From CAVVVS01 sp963751355 (GTDB lineage Bacteria > Bacteroidota > Ignavibacteria > Ignavibacteriales > Ignavibacteriaceae), in NCBI GenBank assembly GCA_963751355.1, contig CAVVVS010000055.1, forward strand, positions 1 to 64,000: 64,000 bases of DNA, read 5' to 3'. Shown piece by piece: positions 9,094 through 17,990 of this stretch (the stretch's first letter is position 1; every line of letters begins with the position of its first letter). The position numbers and the translations under genes were made by a program. The notes beneath the pieces are model-generated. The model worked only from the letters and a program-made list of their open reading frames with translations. It had not been told where the DNA came from and did not search any database.

Positions 9094-10497
9094 TTAACCA
9101 TAGTGTCCTTTCCCGAAAAGGACTACAAATATAGTTCTAAACAAAATCTTAAAATCCATACGAAGCGACATATTCTCGATGTAAAACAAATCATACCGGA
9201 GTTTAGTTTTGACATCTTCGATGCTTTCATCATATTTATGTTTTACTTGAGCCCAGCCGGTTATTCCAGGTCTAACTTTTAACCTTCTTTTATAATATGG
9301 AATCTTTTCCGTTAACATTTCAACAAAATAAGGGCGTTCGGGGCGCGGACCGACAATACTCATCTCTCCCTTAAGTACGTTAAACATTTGAGGTAATTCA
9401 TCTATTCTGACTTTTCGAATGAATTTTCCTACCCTTGTTATACGCGGATCATCTTTTTGCGACCAAATAGGGCCTGTATGCTTTTCAGCATCATGCCGCA
9501 TTGATCTAAATTTAAGAATTTTGAATAATTCGCCGTTTAAGCCGCACCTATCTTGTGTAAAAAAAACAGAGCCTTTGCTTTCCAGTTTGATTGCAATCGA
9601 AGCTAAAATTGTAACAGGCATGGTAATAATGAGAATTAAAAGTGATACAACAATATCCAGTATTCTCTTTAATTTTTTTTCCCATTCCGGCATTAACTCC
9701 GGCATAATATCTATAAGCGGTGTACCGTAAATTTGGGAAGTTTTTACCTGACCGCTTAAAATGGAGTAAAGGTCAGGTACAATTTTTAGTCCTACATCTT
9801 TAGTTTCACATTTTGAAATCAAATTTATAAGTGTATCATCATCACTTTTTTCCAAAGCCAGGATTACTTCTTTTATATTATATTTATCTATTAAATCAGA
9901 GATATTGTCAATAGTTCCTAAAGTACTCTCCCCATTGAACGAATTGTGACTATCAGTTGCAGTGACCGAGACATGACCTACAACATCCAAACCGAGTGCA
10001 GGATGCTCAACCAACTGTTCACTAACTTCCTGTGCTTTAATATTCATACCCACAATCAGTGCTCTTTTTCTGCCGACACCTTTTATAAGGAGATTCCTCT
10101 GTACACTTCTAATGAGTATTCTCCCGGAACCGACCAATGTCAAAAAGAAGCCCCAATAAATAAATATAAAAATACGGCTTGTAGGCGCAACATCATGAAC
10201 ATAATCATCGATAAAAATAATGAAAAACAGTACAAAAATTCCAAAGAAAGAAGCTTTAAATAAAGTCGAAATTTCATCGAATCTTGAGGCCGCAAACCAT
10301 GTACGGTACATCCCCACAAAGGTAAAAATCATTAACCAATAAAAGTAAATTACAAGCATCGGAGCGATGAACTCAGGCCTGATCAGCAGACTAAACCAAC
10401 CAGTCTGAACCCTAAGAGCATAATAAACAACCCAAGCAATGTTGATTGTTATGAAATCTGTACTAAGGATTAATAATCTTTCTAACTTCTTATTCAC
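9094..10497 (-). CDS. Undecaprenyl-phosphate sugar phosphotransferase (WcaJ/EpsB-type initiating enzyme)
   Basis: Starts repeat-unit synthesis by moving a sugar-1-phosphate from a UDP-sugar to undecaprenyl phosphate. The 467 residues show four N-terminal membrane helices and a Rossmann-like domain (GRKRALIVGMN onward). A further membrane hairpin is followed by the complete catalytic domain: FFTQDRCGLNGELFKILKFR, RIDELPQMFNVLKGEMSIVG, then VRPGITGWAQV. This is the intact counterpart of the degenerate domain in the 6189-8171 gene. It reads toward the DPM-like gene, 188 bases away. Confidence 0.93.
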   Translation of the reverse strand: MNKKLERLLILSTDFITINIAWVVYYALRVQTGWFSLLIRPEFIAPMLVIYFYWLMIFTFVGMYRTWFAASRFDEISTLFKASFFGIFVLFFIIFIDDYVHDVAPTSRIFIFIYWGFFLTLVGSGRILIRSVQRNLLIKGVGRKRALIVGMNIKAQEVSEQLVEHPALGLDVVGHVSVTATDSHNSFNGESTLGTIDNISDLIDKYNIKEVILALEKSDDDTLINLISKCETKDVGLKIVPDLYSILSGQVKTSQIYGTPLIDIMPELMPEWEKKLKRILDIVVSLLILIITMPVTILASIAIKLESKGSVFFTQDRCGLNGELFKILKFRSMRHDAEKHTGPIWSQKDDPRITRVGKFIRKVRIDELPQMFNVLKGEMSIVGPRPERPYFVEMLTEKIPYYKRRLKVRPGITGWAQVKHKYDESIEDVKTKLRYDLFYIENMSLRMDFKILFRTIFVVLFGKGHYG

Positions 10498-10566
10498 AAC
10501 TCATCAGATATTATTTAAATAACTTAAATCATCTGCAAAAATAAGCATTTGTGCAATGGAGACAAG

Positions 10567-10641
10567 TTATTTATTTAAGTTTTTTAGTTCTGCTTCAAGA
10601 TAATTTGCAAAATCATTAACTATTTTCTCCCAGCTAAGTAA
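10567..10641 (-). pseudogene. Remnant of a glycosyltransferase C-terminus
   Basis: In the otherwise empty gap between the WcaJ-like gene and the GT9 gene, the minus strand reads LLSWEKIVNDFANYLEAEL followed by a stop at 10567-10569. A Trp-Glu-Lys segment leading into a short terminal helix is typical of the last residues of GT4 glycosyltransferases (compare FTWEIIS near the end of the 14152-15357 protein). No matching frame continues upstream, where the sequence becomes very AT-rich. This looks like the tail of a lost gene. Confidence 0.4.
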
Positions 10642-10900
10642 AATTATGTTAATATTTAAATTACGATAGTTAATCAGAATAAATGTAACCCTTTTAGAAT
10701 TGATACAATCGCATAATTGCTTTTATTAAATTTCAATTAATTTCAGATAAAATTGGCGCTAATTTCATAAATATTAATTTTGGTTCTATATTTTTTATAA
10801 TATCTAATAAATATAAATAAAATAGGAATAGAATATTATATTATTTATTTTAAAAAATCATTAATTTTAATAAAAAATTTATAATTCATTATAAAATGAA
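10642..10900. other. AT-rich intergenic stretch without recognisable gene
   Basis: About 260 bases of very AT-rich sequence, especially 10780-10890, separate the glycosyltransferase remnant from the start of the plus-strand GT9 gene. No open frame, hairpin with T-run or known RNA was seen. It probably contains the GT9 promoter, but no single element stands out. Confidence 0.4.
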
Positions 10901-11959
10901 ATGATAATTCATACAGATTGTTTATACTATAAAGGTGACATACCTTGCTCGCCTCATAAAAAATTTGGTTACCATTGTGATAAATGCCCAGAGTATAAAA
11001 AAATTTCTCATAAAATTCTGATAATTAAACTCGGTGCTATTGGGGATGTTATAAGAACTACTCCTTTATTGAGAAAGTTAAGAGAAGAATTCCCGGATGC
11101 ACAAATTTCATGGCTGACTTATTCCCCATCCATTTTAAGTGAACAGTGGGTAAACAGAATATTGCCTGTAAATGTGGAAAATGTAGAACTAATTAAACAA
11201 ATTGAATATGATTGGCTTATTAATCTGGACAAAGATATACTCGCAATAACACTCACAAATCAGATAGCTGCAAAGAAAAAGTCCGGCTTTACAATCGATG
11301 AATACGCTCATGCAAAACCAATCTCATCAGAAGCTGAAGAACACAAGTGGCTAACCGGTTTATTCGATGACTTGAACAAAGAAAACACGAATCATTATGT
11401 TGAAGAAATATTTGATATTTGTGGATATAAGTTCAATAATGAAGAATATATACTTGAAGTTGAACCTTCCGGTCAAAAATGGGATATTGATAAAACAAAA
11501 AAAATCATCGGATTAAATACCGGATGCGGAGGCAGATGGGTTTCACGTCTTTGGAAGACAGAATATTGGATAAAACTTGCCAAAGATTTACTTGCGGATG
11601 GATATGAAGTTATATTACTTGGAGGTGAGCAAGAGGATATACGAAATAAAGAAATACAAAAAGCCAGCGGCGCAAAATATTTTGGATATTACCCATTAAA
11701 GGTATTTATGGATCTGCTTAATCAATGTGATACAGTTGTTACTGCAGTAACTATGGCTATGCATTTAGCAGTTGGATTAAAAAAGAGACTTATTTTATTT
11801 AATAATATTTTTAACAAAAACGAATTTTATCTGTACAATAGAGGCAATATTTTAGAACCGGATTTTGATTGCGATTGCTACTATTCCCCGGTTTGCCCTA
11901 ATGACTGCATGCAGTATTTATACCCGGAAAAAGTAAAAAAAGCTGTAGAAAGTTTGTAA
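10901..11959 (+). CDS. Glycosyltransferase family 9 (heptosyltransferase-like) with N-terminal cysteine cluster
   Basis: A GT-B fold enzyme of the ADP-heptose:LPS heptosyltransferase family. The core begins at ILIIKLGAIGDVIRTTPLLRKL (about residues 44-65) and continues to the C-terminal nucleotide-binding part (IGLNTGCGGRW, GYEVILLGGEQE). It differs from plain WaaC/WaaF by a leader with four cysteines at 7, 16, 26 and 29, and a C-terminal cluster (DCDCYYSPVCPNDC). Together these look like a metal-binding or disulfide-stabilised module. It is read against its neighbours. The sugar transferred is unknown. Confidence 0.85.
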   Translation: MIIHTDCLYYKGDIPCSPHKKFGYHCDKCPEYKKISHKILIIKLGAIGDVIRTTPLLRKLREEFPDAQISWLTYSPSILSEQWVNRILPVNVENVELIKQIEYDWLINLDKDILAITLTNQIAAKKKSGFTIDEYAHAKPISSEAEEHKWLTGLFDDLNKENTNHYVEEIFDICGYKFNNEEYILEVEPSGQKWDIDKTKKIIGLNTGCGGRWVSRLWKTEYWIKLAKDLLADGYEVILLGGEQEDIRNKEIQKASGAKYFGYYPLKVFMDLLNQCDTVVTAVTMAMHLAVGLKKRLILFNNIFNKNEFYLYNRGNILEPDFDCDCYYSPVCPNDCMQYLYPEKVKKAVESL

Positions 11960-11979
11960 TCAATATATCGAGAATATAA

Positions 11980-13216
11980 TCAGTCTTTGTTAAGATTTTT
12001 AATAATATTTTGAAGCTTCTCGGCTTGAATACGTCTGTCAAAATTCTTTTTTACAAATTCTCTTCCGCTTTGACCTAATCCATTAAGTTTGCTTGGTTCA
12101 TTTATAATGCTCTTTAAAACATTTTTATATTCACCAATGTTCCCTGCTTCCACTAACAATCCGGCTTTGCACTGCATAAAAAGGTTTGATATTTCCGATT
12201 CAAAATTTGCTGAAAGTAAAACCGGTGTTGCAGCAGCCCAGCTTTCAAAGCATTTTACGGGTGTATTTCCTCCGGTATCGTGCTCGATCTTTTTTCGCGG
12301 AATCAAGCTCAGATCCGATGCAGCAACTAACTTGGCAAGTTCATCTGTATTTAGTGAATCTATACATAGATAATCAATTTTACCTTCAATTTCATCTAAC
12401 AAATTTTTTCTGTTATCGCCGCTTCCCACTAATATCAAATAAAATTTATCACGAAGATAAGTTAAATCTTTTAGTGATTGAGCCAAAGTTTCGATATCAT
12501 TCATTCCATAATTAAATGATCCAAAGTAGATTGATACCAGTTTATTTTTGGGCACATGATATTTTTCGCGTATAATTTCTTTTTCTTCATTGCTCAGGGG
12601 TTTGAATACCGTTGTATCTGCACCGTTAAAGATGATTTCAATCTTTGATTCGGGAATCCCTTTTTTAAGTAAATTTTGTTTATCTCCCTTTGCAGTTACC
12701 AGAATTATTGAAGCCGACTTCATAATAAATTGTTCAATCTTCTTTAAAAAATTAACAACAAAATTATTATTTAATAGTCCTAATTCAATCCCGATGTCCG
12801 GCCAGATATCCCGTAAATCCAATATGAATTTTTTTTGCTTAATTTTTGCTAAAATAGCTGCCGTAAAAGCCGTTGAAATGGGGGGAGAGGATGTTAAAAT
12901 AACATCGGGTTTGAAATTATTAAAGATACCGAATAATAAAAGTATAATATTATAAGATAAATATGAAACAGCTCTCTTTAGTAATGAATGTTTTTTAGGG
13001 AGAAAAACAGGTAGGTAATAAACATCTCTCAATTTATCTCTAAAAAATAGTTTATCATAACCTTCATAAAAATGATTTTCAGGATAATTAGGTAACGGTG
13101 TGTAAATTGCAATTATATTATCCTTATTCTTTTAAAGTCTTTACTAAATATTGCATCCTTAATGATGCAGCACCGATCTCTGGATAATAAAAATGAGAGC
13201 AAAATAATATTTTCAT
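11980..13216 (-). CDS. Glycosyltransferase family 4 (WbuB-like), frameshifted near 13124
   Basis: The C-terminal 350 residues form an open frame with KFILDLRDIWPDIGIELG, the GT1/GT4 donor domain (IYFGSFNYGMNDIETLAQSL) and TPVKCFESWAAATPVL. The normal N-terminus exists upstream in another frame: from an ATG at 13216, MKILFCSHFYYPEIGAASLR runs to a TAA at 13124-13126. The downstream frame then continues smoothly (DNIIAIYTPLPNYPE...). The total span is one base longer than a multiple of three, so a single +1 or -2 indel beside A-rich sequence separates the halves. This is most simply a long-read error, but it may be real. Confidence 0.8.
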
Positions 13217-13354
13217 AAATTAAATTGTTGCAAATACCGATATAATTACTTATTCGTTTTCAAGAAATTTTATTTTTAAATCAATCGTAAATTTAGTAAA
13301 TATATATGGAATTAACCATTTCACGTTTCAACATTTAAAATGATAAGATTCAGA

Positions 13355-14104
13355 CTAAACTTTTTCAGGATCAGATAAAATTAGAACAACTTGCCAAGCA
13401 TATTTCCGTAAAAAGGGAAGTGAAAACAAAAACTTATCGATTTTTCCAAATGCATTCAATAAAGGTGTAAAGAAAACGGAATTTCTAATTGGAACGGCAA
13501 AAAGTGTTGTAAAATGGAAATAATTAATTTCCAATTTCTTAAAATTCTTTTTTAAGGAATGTATCTCTTTTATTTTTAAAGGATGTTCATCTTCAGTTCT
13601 AAAATTTGGGGTAAATTTTCTATATAAATTTATGAATGGATTATGACCTAAAGGCTCAATAAAAACTGCTTTCCCTTCGGAGTTAAGTACTCTTGCTAAT
13701 TCAGGCAGCACTTTAGATAAATCCAAATGATGAAGAATAGAAGCACCGAAAATAATGTCAAATTTATTCTCATTAAATTCCAAACTTTCAGCATTCATTA
13801 CTTAGAATTCCGGTGGATTGCTAAAATTACTCTTATCCACAATTTCTTTTGCTTTTGATATAGCCACTTCCGAAATATCAATACCAGTAATTATGCCGCC
13901 TTTTTCGGCTATATCGATTGATTTATCCCCTTTCCCGCAGCCTAACTCAAGTACTTTTTTGTTTAATACGCTTGTTAAGATATTATTGAAGAAGCATTCC
14001 CTACTCCTTTTTTCGATTGAATAATATTTCCAGGCTGATTCACGTGTTTCTTTGCTGAAACGTTTATTATGAAATTTTTTTCCCCTTAATATTTTTTCGT
14101 CCAA
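13355..14104 (-). CDS. SAM-dependent methyltransferase with an in-frame stop codon
   Basis: Residues 1-100 carry the class I SAM-binding motif VLELGCGKGDKSIDIAEKG and GIDISEVAISKAKEIV. After a TAA at 13802-13804 the same frame goes on with VMNAESLEFNENKFDIIFGA, then SILHHLDLSKVLPELARVL, the normal post-II and post-III motifs. Relatives usually have Phe-Lys-Val at this point, so AAA to TAA is the likely change. Either the gene is inactivated by one substitution or the base is miscalled. The C-terminal 100 residues are hydrophobic, as in methyltransferases of sugar clusters. It lies between two GT4 genes. Confidence 0.75.
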
Positions 14105-14151
14105 TTTTGCCTCTCTTGAATTTTTAGTATAATATCTTCTGCAAACATTTA

Positions 14152-15357
14152 TCAGTTTTTTTCTATTAACTCTTTATAAACACATTCAAATTTAGCAGAA
14201 ATAATTTCCCATGTAAAATGAGATTTTATAAATTCTTTCCCGTTTTCTATTATTTTGTTCGTTTCAAATTTTCCATCAAAAAACTCAGATGTTTTTTTAA
14301 CAAATTCATCTTTTGTATCAGCTATCAGTAAATGTTTTTTATCTTCGACATTCAAACCTTCCTTACCTATCGATGTTGTAATAATCGGCTGTCCGGTTGC
14401 CAGCATCTCAATTATTTTTATTCTTATCCCGCCTCCGATACGCAAAGGAACAATTGCAAGTGCTTTATCCTCTATTGCTTTCCAGATATCATCTACGAAA
14501 CCAACAACTGAAATATTTTGCCTAAGCTGAACTGGAACGGGAAAATTTTTTGTGTTCCCTCCGCCATAAATATACAATTTAGTTTCCGGATATCTATTTA
14601 TTATTTCAGGGAAAATATCATTTACGAACCAATTGAGTCCATCATAGTTAGGGAACCAGTCTGTATGCCCTATATGGATTAATGTATGCGGTTTACTTTT
14701 ACTTCTTTTATAATCAAGTAAATGTATATCAACTCCGGCAGGTATTATGGTAGTCTTAATGTCGGGATTTATTTCGAGCAGTTTTTGTTCATCTAACCTG
14801 CTGATCATAATACATTTATCGAATTTTGATAATACAGCCGGTTCATATTCTAAGAATTTTAAATATTGTTTTTTTGCAAAATTTTTTAAAAAAATATTTT
14901 TTTGCTTTTCATAAAAACGCATCATAATCTGCATTTCAAGGTTATGCTCTCTTAAACAAACCGGTGCAGAAGTATGCTTTCTTATTTCATCAATTACCCA
15001 TCCCATATGAAGATGATCTATATGAATCACATCTACTTTATTCGTTTTAAAAAAATCAGACAAAAATTCTTTCATTTCTTTTCTTATGTACTTTGAAATA
15101 TTGTACGGGATAGGAGAAGAATAATTTTTTAAAGCTCCAACTACATTATTATCTGTTTGTACATCAAGTAAATGCGGATTACATATTTTCTTTAATTCCT
15201 TAATTGAATATTCATAATCGCTATGTTTCCGGTAACAAACAAAATCAATTTGGTGTCCCCTTTCAAATAAACCTTTCGTTATGCCGTAGATGCCAATTTT
15301 TCCACCGTCTGTAGGAGGCACTGGAACCTGGGGTGCTATTTGTAAAATTCTCATCAA
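14152..15357 (-). CDS. Glycosyltransferase family 4
   Basis: A 401-residue GT-B enzyme. It starts with MMRILQIAPQVPVPPTDGG, the usual acceptor-side glycine loop, and ends with a donor domain: TLIHIGHTDWFPNYDGLNWF, then VPLRIGGGIRIKIIEMLATG with the nucleotide-sugar-binding E-x7-E-like region. It closely resembles the sugar transferases of PEP-CTERM/EpsH-type clusters in overall pattern. The gene sits 47 bases upstream of the methyltransferase gene in the same direction. Donor and acceptor are not evident. Confidence 0.88.
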   Translation of the reverse strand: MMRILQIAPQVPVPPTDGGKIGIYGITKGLFERGHQIDFVCYRKHSDYEYSIKELKKICNPHLLDVQTDNNVVGALKNYSSPIPYNISKYIRKEMKEFLSDFFKTNKVDVIHIDHLHMGWVIDEIRKHTSAPVCLREHNLEMQIMMRFYEKQKNIFLKNFAKKQYLKFLEYEPAVLSKFDKCIMISRLDEQKLLEINPDIKTTIIPAGVDIHLLDYKRSKSKPHTLIHIGHTDWFPNYDGLNWFVNDIFPEIINRYPETKLYIYGGGNTKNFPVPVQLRQNISVVGFVDDIWKAIEDKALAIVPLRIGGGIRIKIIEMLATGQPIITTSIGKEGLNVEDKKHLLIADTKDEFVKKTSEFFDGKFETNKIIENGKEFIKSHFTWEIISAKFECVYKELIEKN

Positions 15358-15603
15358 AATTAAATTTAGGTTCGAAATAAATATTAAGTTTTAAAATTAC
15401 GAAAATTATTTTGAAAAATTTTTATTCTATAGATATTCTTACACAATCCTTCTGTATTTATCCAATTGTGATAAAATTTTGATTATTTTGTTCTTTTTAA
15501 TTTTGTTTCATTTTACTCGATAATTCCTTATATTATATGCGCTTAAATAAGCATTATATAAACTTGATAAAAGGGAATTATTCTTTTTAATAGGGGTTTC
15601 TCG

Positions 15604-17124
15604 ATGAAACGTTATTATTTCTTTGCAATCATTTCTATTTTTGTTTTCAACTCTTGTAAAAAACAGGTTACTGAGCCTGTAAACAAACAACTCAAATTAT
15701 TGTTCCCCAACGGTGGTGAAACGTTGATGGTTGATAGCACTTATAACATTCAATGGAAGAGTCAAAATGTAGACAAATTAAATATTACATATTCCATAGA
15801 TAATGGAGCAAAATGGAATACATTAGGTAGAAATGTTGACGCATCAGCCGGACATTTCTCATGGATAATACCCGACAGTGTTTCAAAAGCAGGGTGTATC
15901 AAGATTTCATCTATTGACAGTTCAGTTCAAGATGAATCAGATAATAATTTTAACATCGATGTTGAATACCATCTTAAGTTACTGTTTCCTAATGGCGGTG
16001 AAAAATTATATGCCGACAGTACGTATGATATAAAATGGCAAAGTAAAAATGTAGATAGTATAAATATTTTTTATTCGATAAACTCAGGGACAACTTGGCA
16101 AATTTTAGCTAAAGACATAAAAGCATCTAAAGAACATTACGCATGGACCGTCTCAGAAAATAATACTGATCATGGATTGATAAAAATATTAACTCCAGAT
16201 GATTCATATCAAGATAAATCTGATAATATTTTCACTATCACTAAAAATTATGTGCTTAAATTATTATTTCCTAACGGCGGTGAAACTTTGTATATTGATA
16301 GTACCTACAACATCAAATGGCAAAGTGAAAACATGGATAAGTTAAACATAACCTATTCCGTAGATAATGGAACTAATTGGAAAACATTAGCTCAAAATAT
16401 AAATGCCTCAAAGAATTTTTATTCATGGAGGATCCCCTTCGCTCCTACCAACAAGGGTTTGATTAAGATTTCTCAACAGAATATTTCAGTAGAAGACATT
16501 TCGGATGATAATTTCACCATAAAGTATACTCCTGGTTATATGCAAGATGTATCAAAATATTATCCTCTAAAAGTAGGAGATTTTTGGGTGTATAATTTTA
16601 CATGGATTCCGCTTTACGATCCAAGCGTAAGTTATTTAATAAAAAAAGAAATCATTGATAAAAACATATCCAACGGGGAAACCTATTACCGGGTTAAAAT
16701 AACTCCGATAATTAATGACTCCGATCAGATTGACAGCAATACATTTATTTATAAAAGTGACAACTGGCAAAGAATTGATACTTCTAACGGATGGATCAAA
16801 ATCAAAGGATATTCTGGACATGGTGATATACCCTGGATCAATATTGCTTTAAAAGATGGGCAAACAATAACTGGTGGTTCAGGAACCGGTTCTTATAAAA
16901 TAGAAGTTCTAAGTGAAGAAGAGAATCAAGTACTGGGAATATCGACGAAAGTAAAAAAGTATAAAAAAGTTGATGCGTTCCAATCATATCTTTATGATCT
17001 TGCAAAAAACATCGGTTTAATAAAATACAGGCTAAATGGTGATGGTAATATAAGTTATGTATATACATTGAAAGGAGCCAAATTGGATAACGTGATTATC
17101 GGTGATACTACAACAACCGAATAA
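15604..17124 (+). CDS. Repeat-containing lipoprotein with three FPNGGE-type beta-sandwich domains
   Basis: A signal peptide ends in a lipobox with Cys18 (FVFNSC), so the protein should be anchored in the outer or inner membrane. Three repeats of about 94 residues follow (roughly 30-119, 124-213, 218-308). Each begins with LKLLFPNGGE and contains D-S-T-Y-(N/D)-I-(Q/K)-W and Y-S-(I/V)-(D/N)-(N/S)-G. This is a bacterial surface beta-sandwich pattern related to Ser-Thr-rich/Kre9-like domains. Residues 310-506 are a separate domain starting YYPLKVGDFWVYNF. The gene interrupts the polysaccharide locus on the opposite strand. Function is unknown; surface or glycan binding is a guess. Confidence 0.8.
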   Translation: MKRYYFFAIISIFVFNSCKKQVTEPVNKQLKLLFPNGGETLMVDSTYNIQWKSQNVDKLNITYSIDNGAKWNTLGRNVDASAGHFSWIIPDSVSKAGCIKISSIDSSVQDESDNNFNIDVEYHLKLLFPNGGEKLYADSTYDIKWQSKNVDSINIFYSINSGTTWQILAKDIKASKEHYAWTVSENNTDHGLIKILTPDDSYQDKSDNIFTITKNYVLKLLFPNGGETLYIDSTYNIKWQSENMDKLNITYSVDNGTNWKTLAQNINASKNFYSWRIPFAPTNKGLIKISQQNISVEDISDDNFTIKYTPGYMQDVSKYYPLKVGDFWVYNFTWIPLYDPSVSYLIKKEIIDKNISNGETYYRVKITPIINDSDQIDSNTFIYKSDNWQRIDTSNGWIKIKGYSGHGDIPWINIALKDGQTITGGSGTGSYKIEVLSEEENQVLGISTKVKKYKKVDAFQSYLYDLAKNIGLIKYRLNGDGNISYVYTLKGAKLDNVIIGDTTTTE

Positions 17125-17134
17125 TTTAATTTTC

Positions 17135-17160
17135 GGCTTATTAAAATTTTTAAATTAGCC
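17135..17160. terminator. Possible bidirectional terminator between convergent genes
   Basis: An AT-rich imperfect hairpin, GGCTTATTAAAA...TTTTTAAATTAGCC, lies 10 bases after the lipoprotein stop and 10 bases before the FkbM stop. Terminal GGCT/AGCC pairs close it and T-runs fall inside the arms. The position suits a shared terminator. The low GC content makes the call weak. Confidence 0.3.
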
Positions 17161-17170
17161 AGAGTTGAGC

Positions 17171-17965
17171 TTATCCTATTAAGTCTTTATAAAGTTTAAT
17201 TTTTTCATCAGGTATTAAAATTCTATTATCACCTAAAGCTTTTTTATGACTAAGTTCCCGGTCGGTTTTTTCCAATATATTTCCTTCAATCAAAGTAAAA
17301 ACAGTATAGCTATTATCATTGAAAAACTGAAATACTTCACGATTACAATATCCATGCTTTTCAAAGTTACCAACTTCTATAATTATAATAGGTCTCGCAT
17401 TTTTAAGAACTTCTGTAGCACCTTTAAATACAAACAATTCATAACCTTCGACATCACATTTTATTAAAGATGTGTGGATTATTTGAGGATAGTTTTCTAT
17501 TAAGGAATCTAACTTTTTAAGCTGAATATTTACACTATTTTTTTCTTCAGGATTTGCATTTTTATCAATGAAACTTTTTCCTGTAAATCTCAAATTCTTG
17601 GAATCCTTTATCCTTAAAGGAACTATCTCATCTCTGTCGGAAAGCCCGAAAGGTATCAGAGTAACATTCTTCATTCTCATAAGTTTTATTGCTAATTCCG
17701 TAGCTTTAGCATAATACGGATCAGCTTCGAAAGCAAAGACATAGCCGGATGACGTTACTTGTTTATATATATGAAAAGTCCAATCAGCACCGTTTGCACC
17801 AATATCAAGTGCAATATCTCCCTTTGAAAGAAACCGGTTTAATATTTTAATTTCGAATTCAAAATCCTTTCTTTTCTTCAGAAGATATATGAACCTAACC
17901 GCCTGAATGAATGAAGTTATCTTAACTCCCAAAAGCATTATTAATAGTGATTTTATACGCTGCAT
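17171..17965 (-). CDS. FkbM-family methyltransferase
   Basis: A 264-residue SAM-dependent methyltransferase of the FkbM family, which usually O-methylates sugars in polysaccharide clusters. Diagnostic parts are ALDIGANGADWTFHI (motif I), VFAFEADPYYAKATELAIKL, the LDSLIENYPQ stretch and LIKCDVEGYELFVFKGATEV. The D-V-E-G-x-E core is nearly invariant in the family. The first 25 residues are hydrophobic and may associate with the membrane. It is 25 bases downstream of the GT2 gene, as part of the wzz-to-FkbM transcript. Confidence 0.92.
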   Translation of the reverse strand: MQRIKSLLIMLLGVKITSFIQAVRFIYLLKKRKDFEFEIKILNRFLSKGDIALDIGANGADWTFHIYKQVTSSGYVFAFEADPYYAKATELAIKLMRMKNVTLIPFGLSDRDEIVPLRIKDSKNLRFTGKSFIDKNANPEEKNSVNIQLKKLDSLIENYPQIIHTSLIKCDVEGYELFVFKGATEVLKNARPIIIIEVGNFEKHGYCNREVFQFFNDNSYTVFTLIEGNILEKTDRELSHKKALGDNRILIPDEKIKLYKDLIG

Positions 17966-17990
17966 GTAAGTTTAATTTTTATTTTATATT

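Noticed and set aside
10760..10900. AT-rich block as a possible replication origin
   Set aside because: No DnaA-box cluster and no dnaA or dnaN nearby; AT-rich gaps are common on this contig.
15604..16500. Three repeats in DNA as a CRISPR or satellite array
   Set aside because: The repeats are diverged coding units of about 280 bases in one open frame; no short identical repeats with unique spacers occur anywhere in the window.
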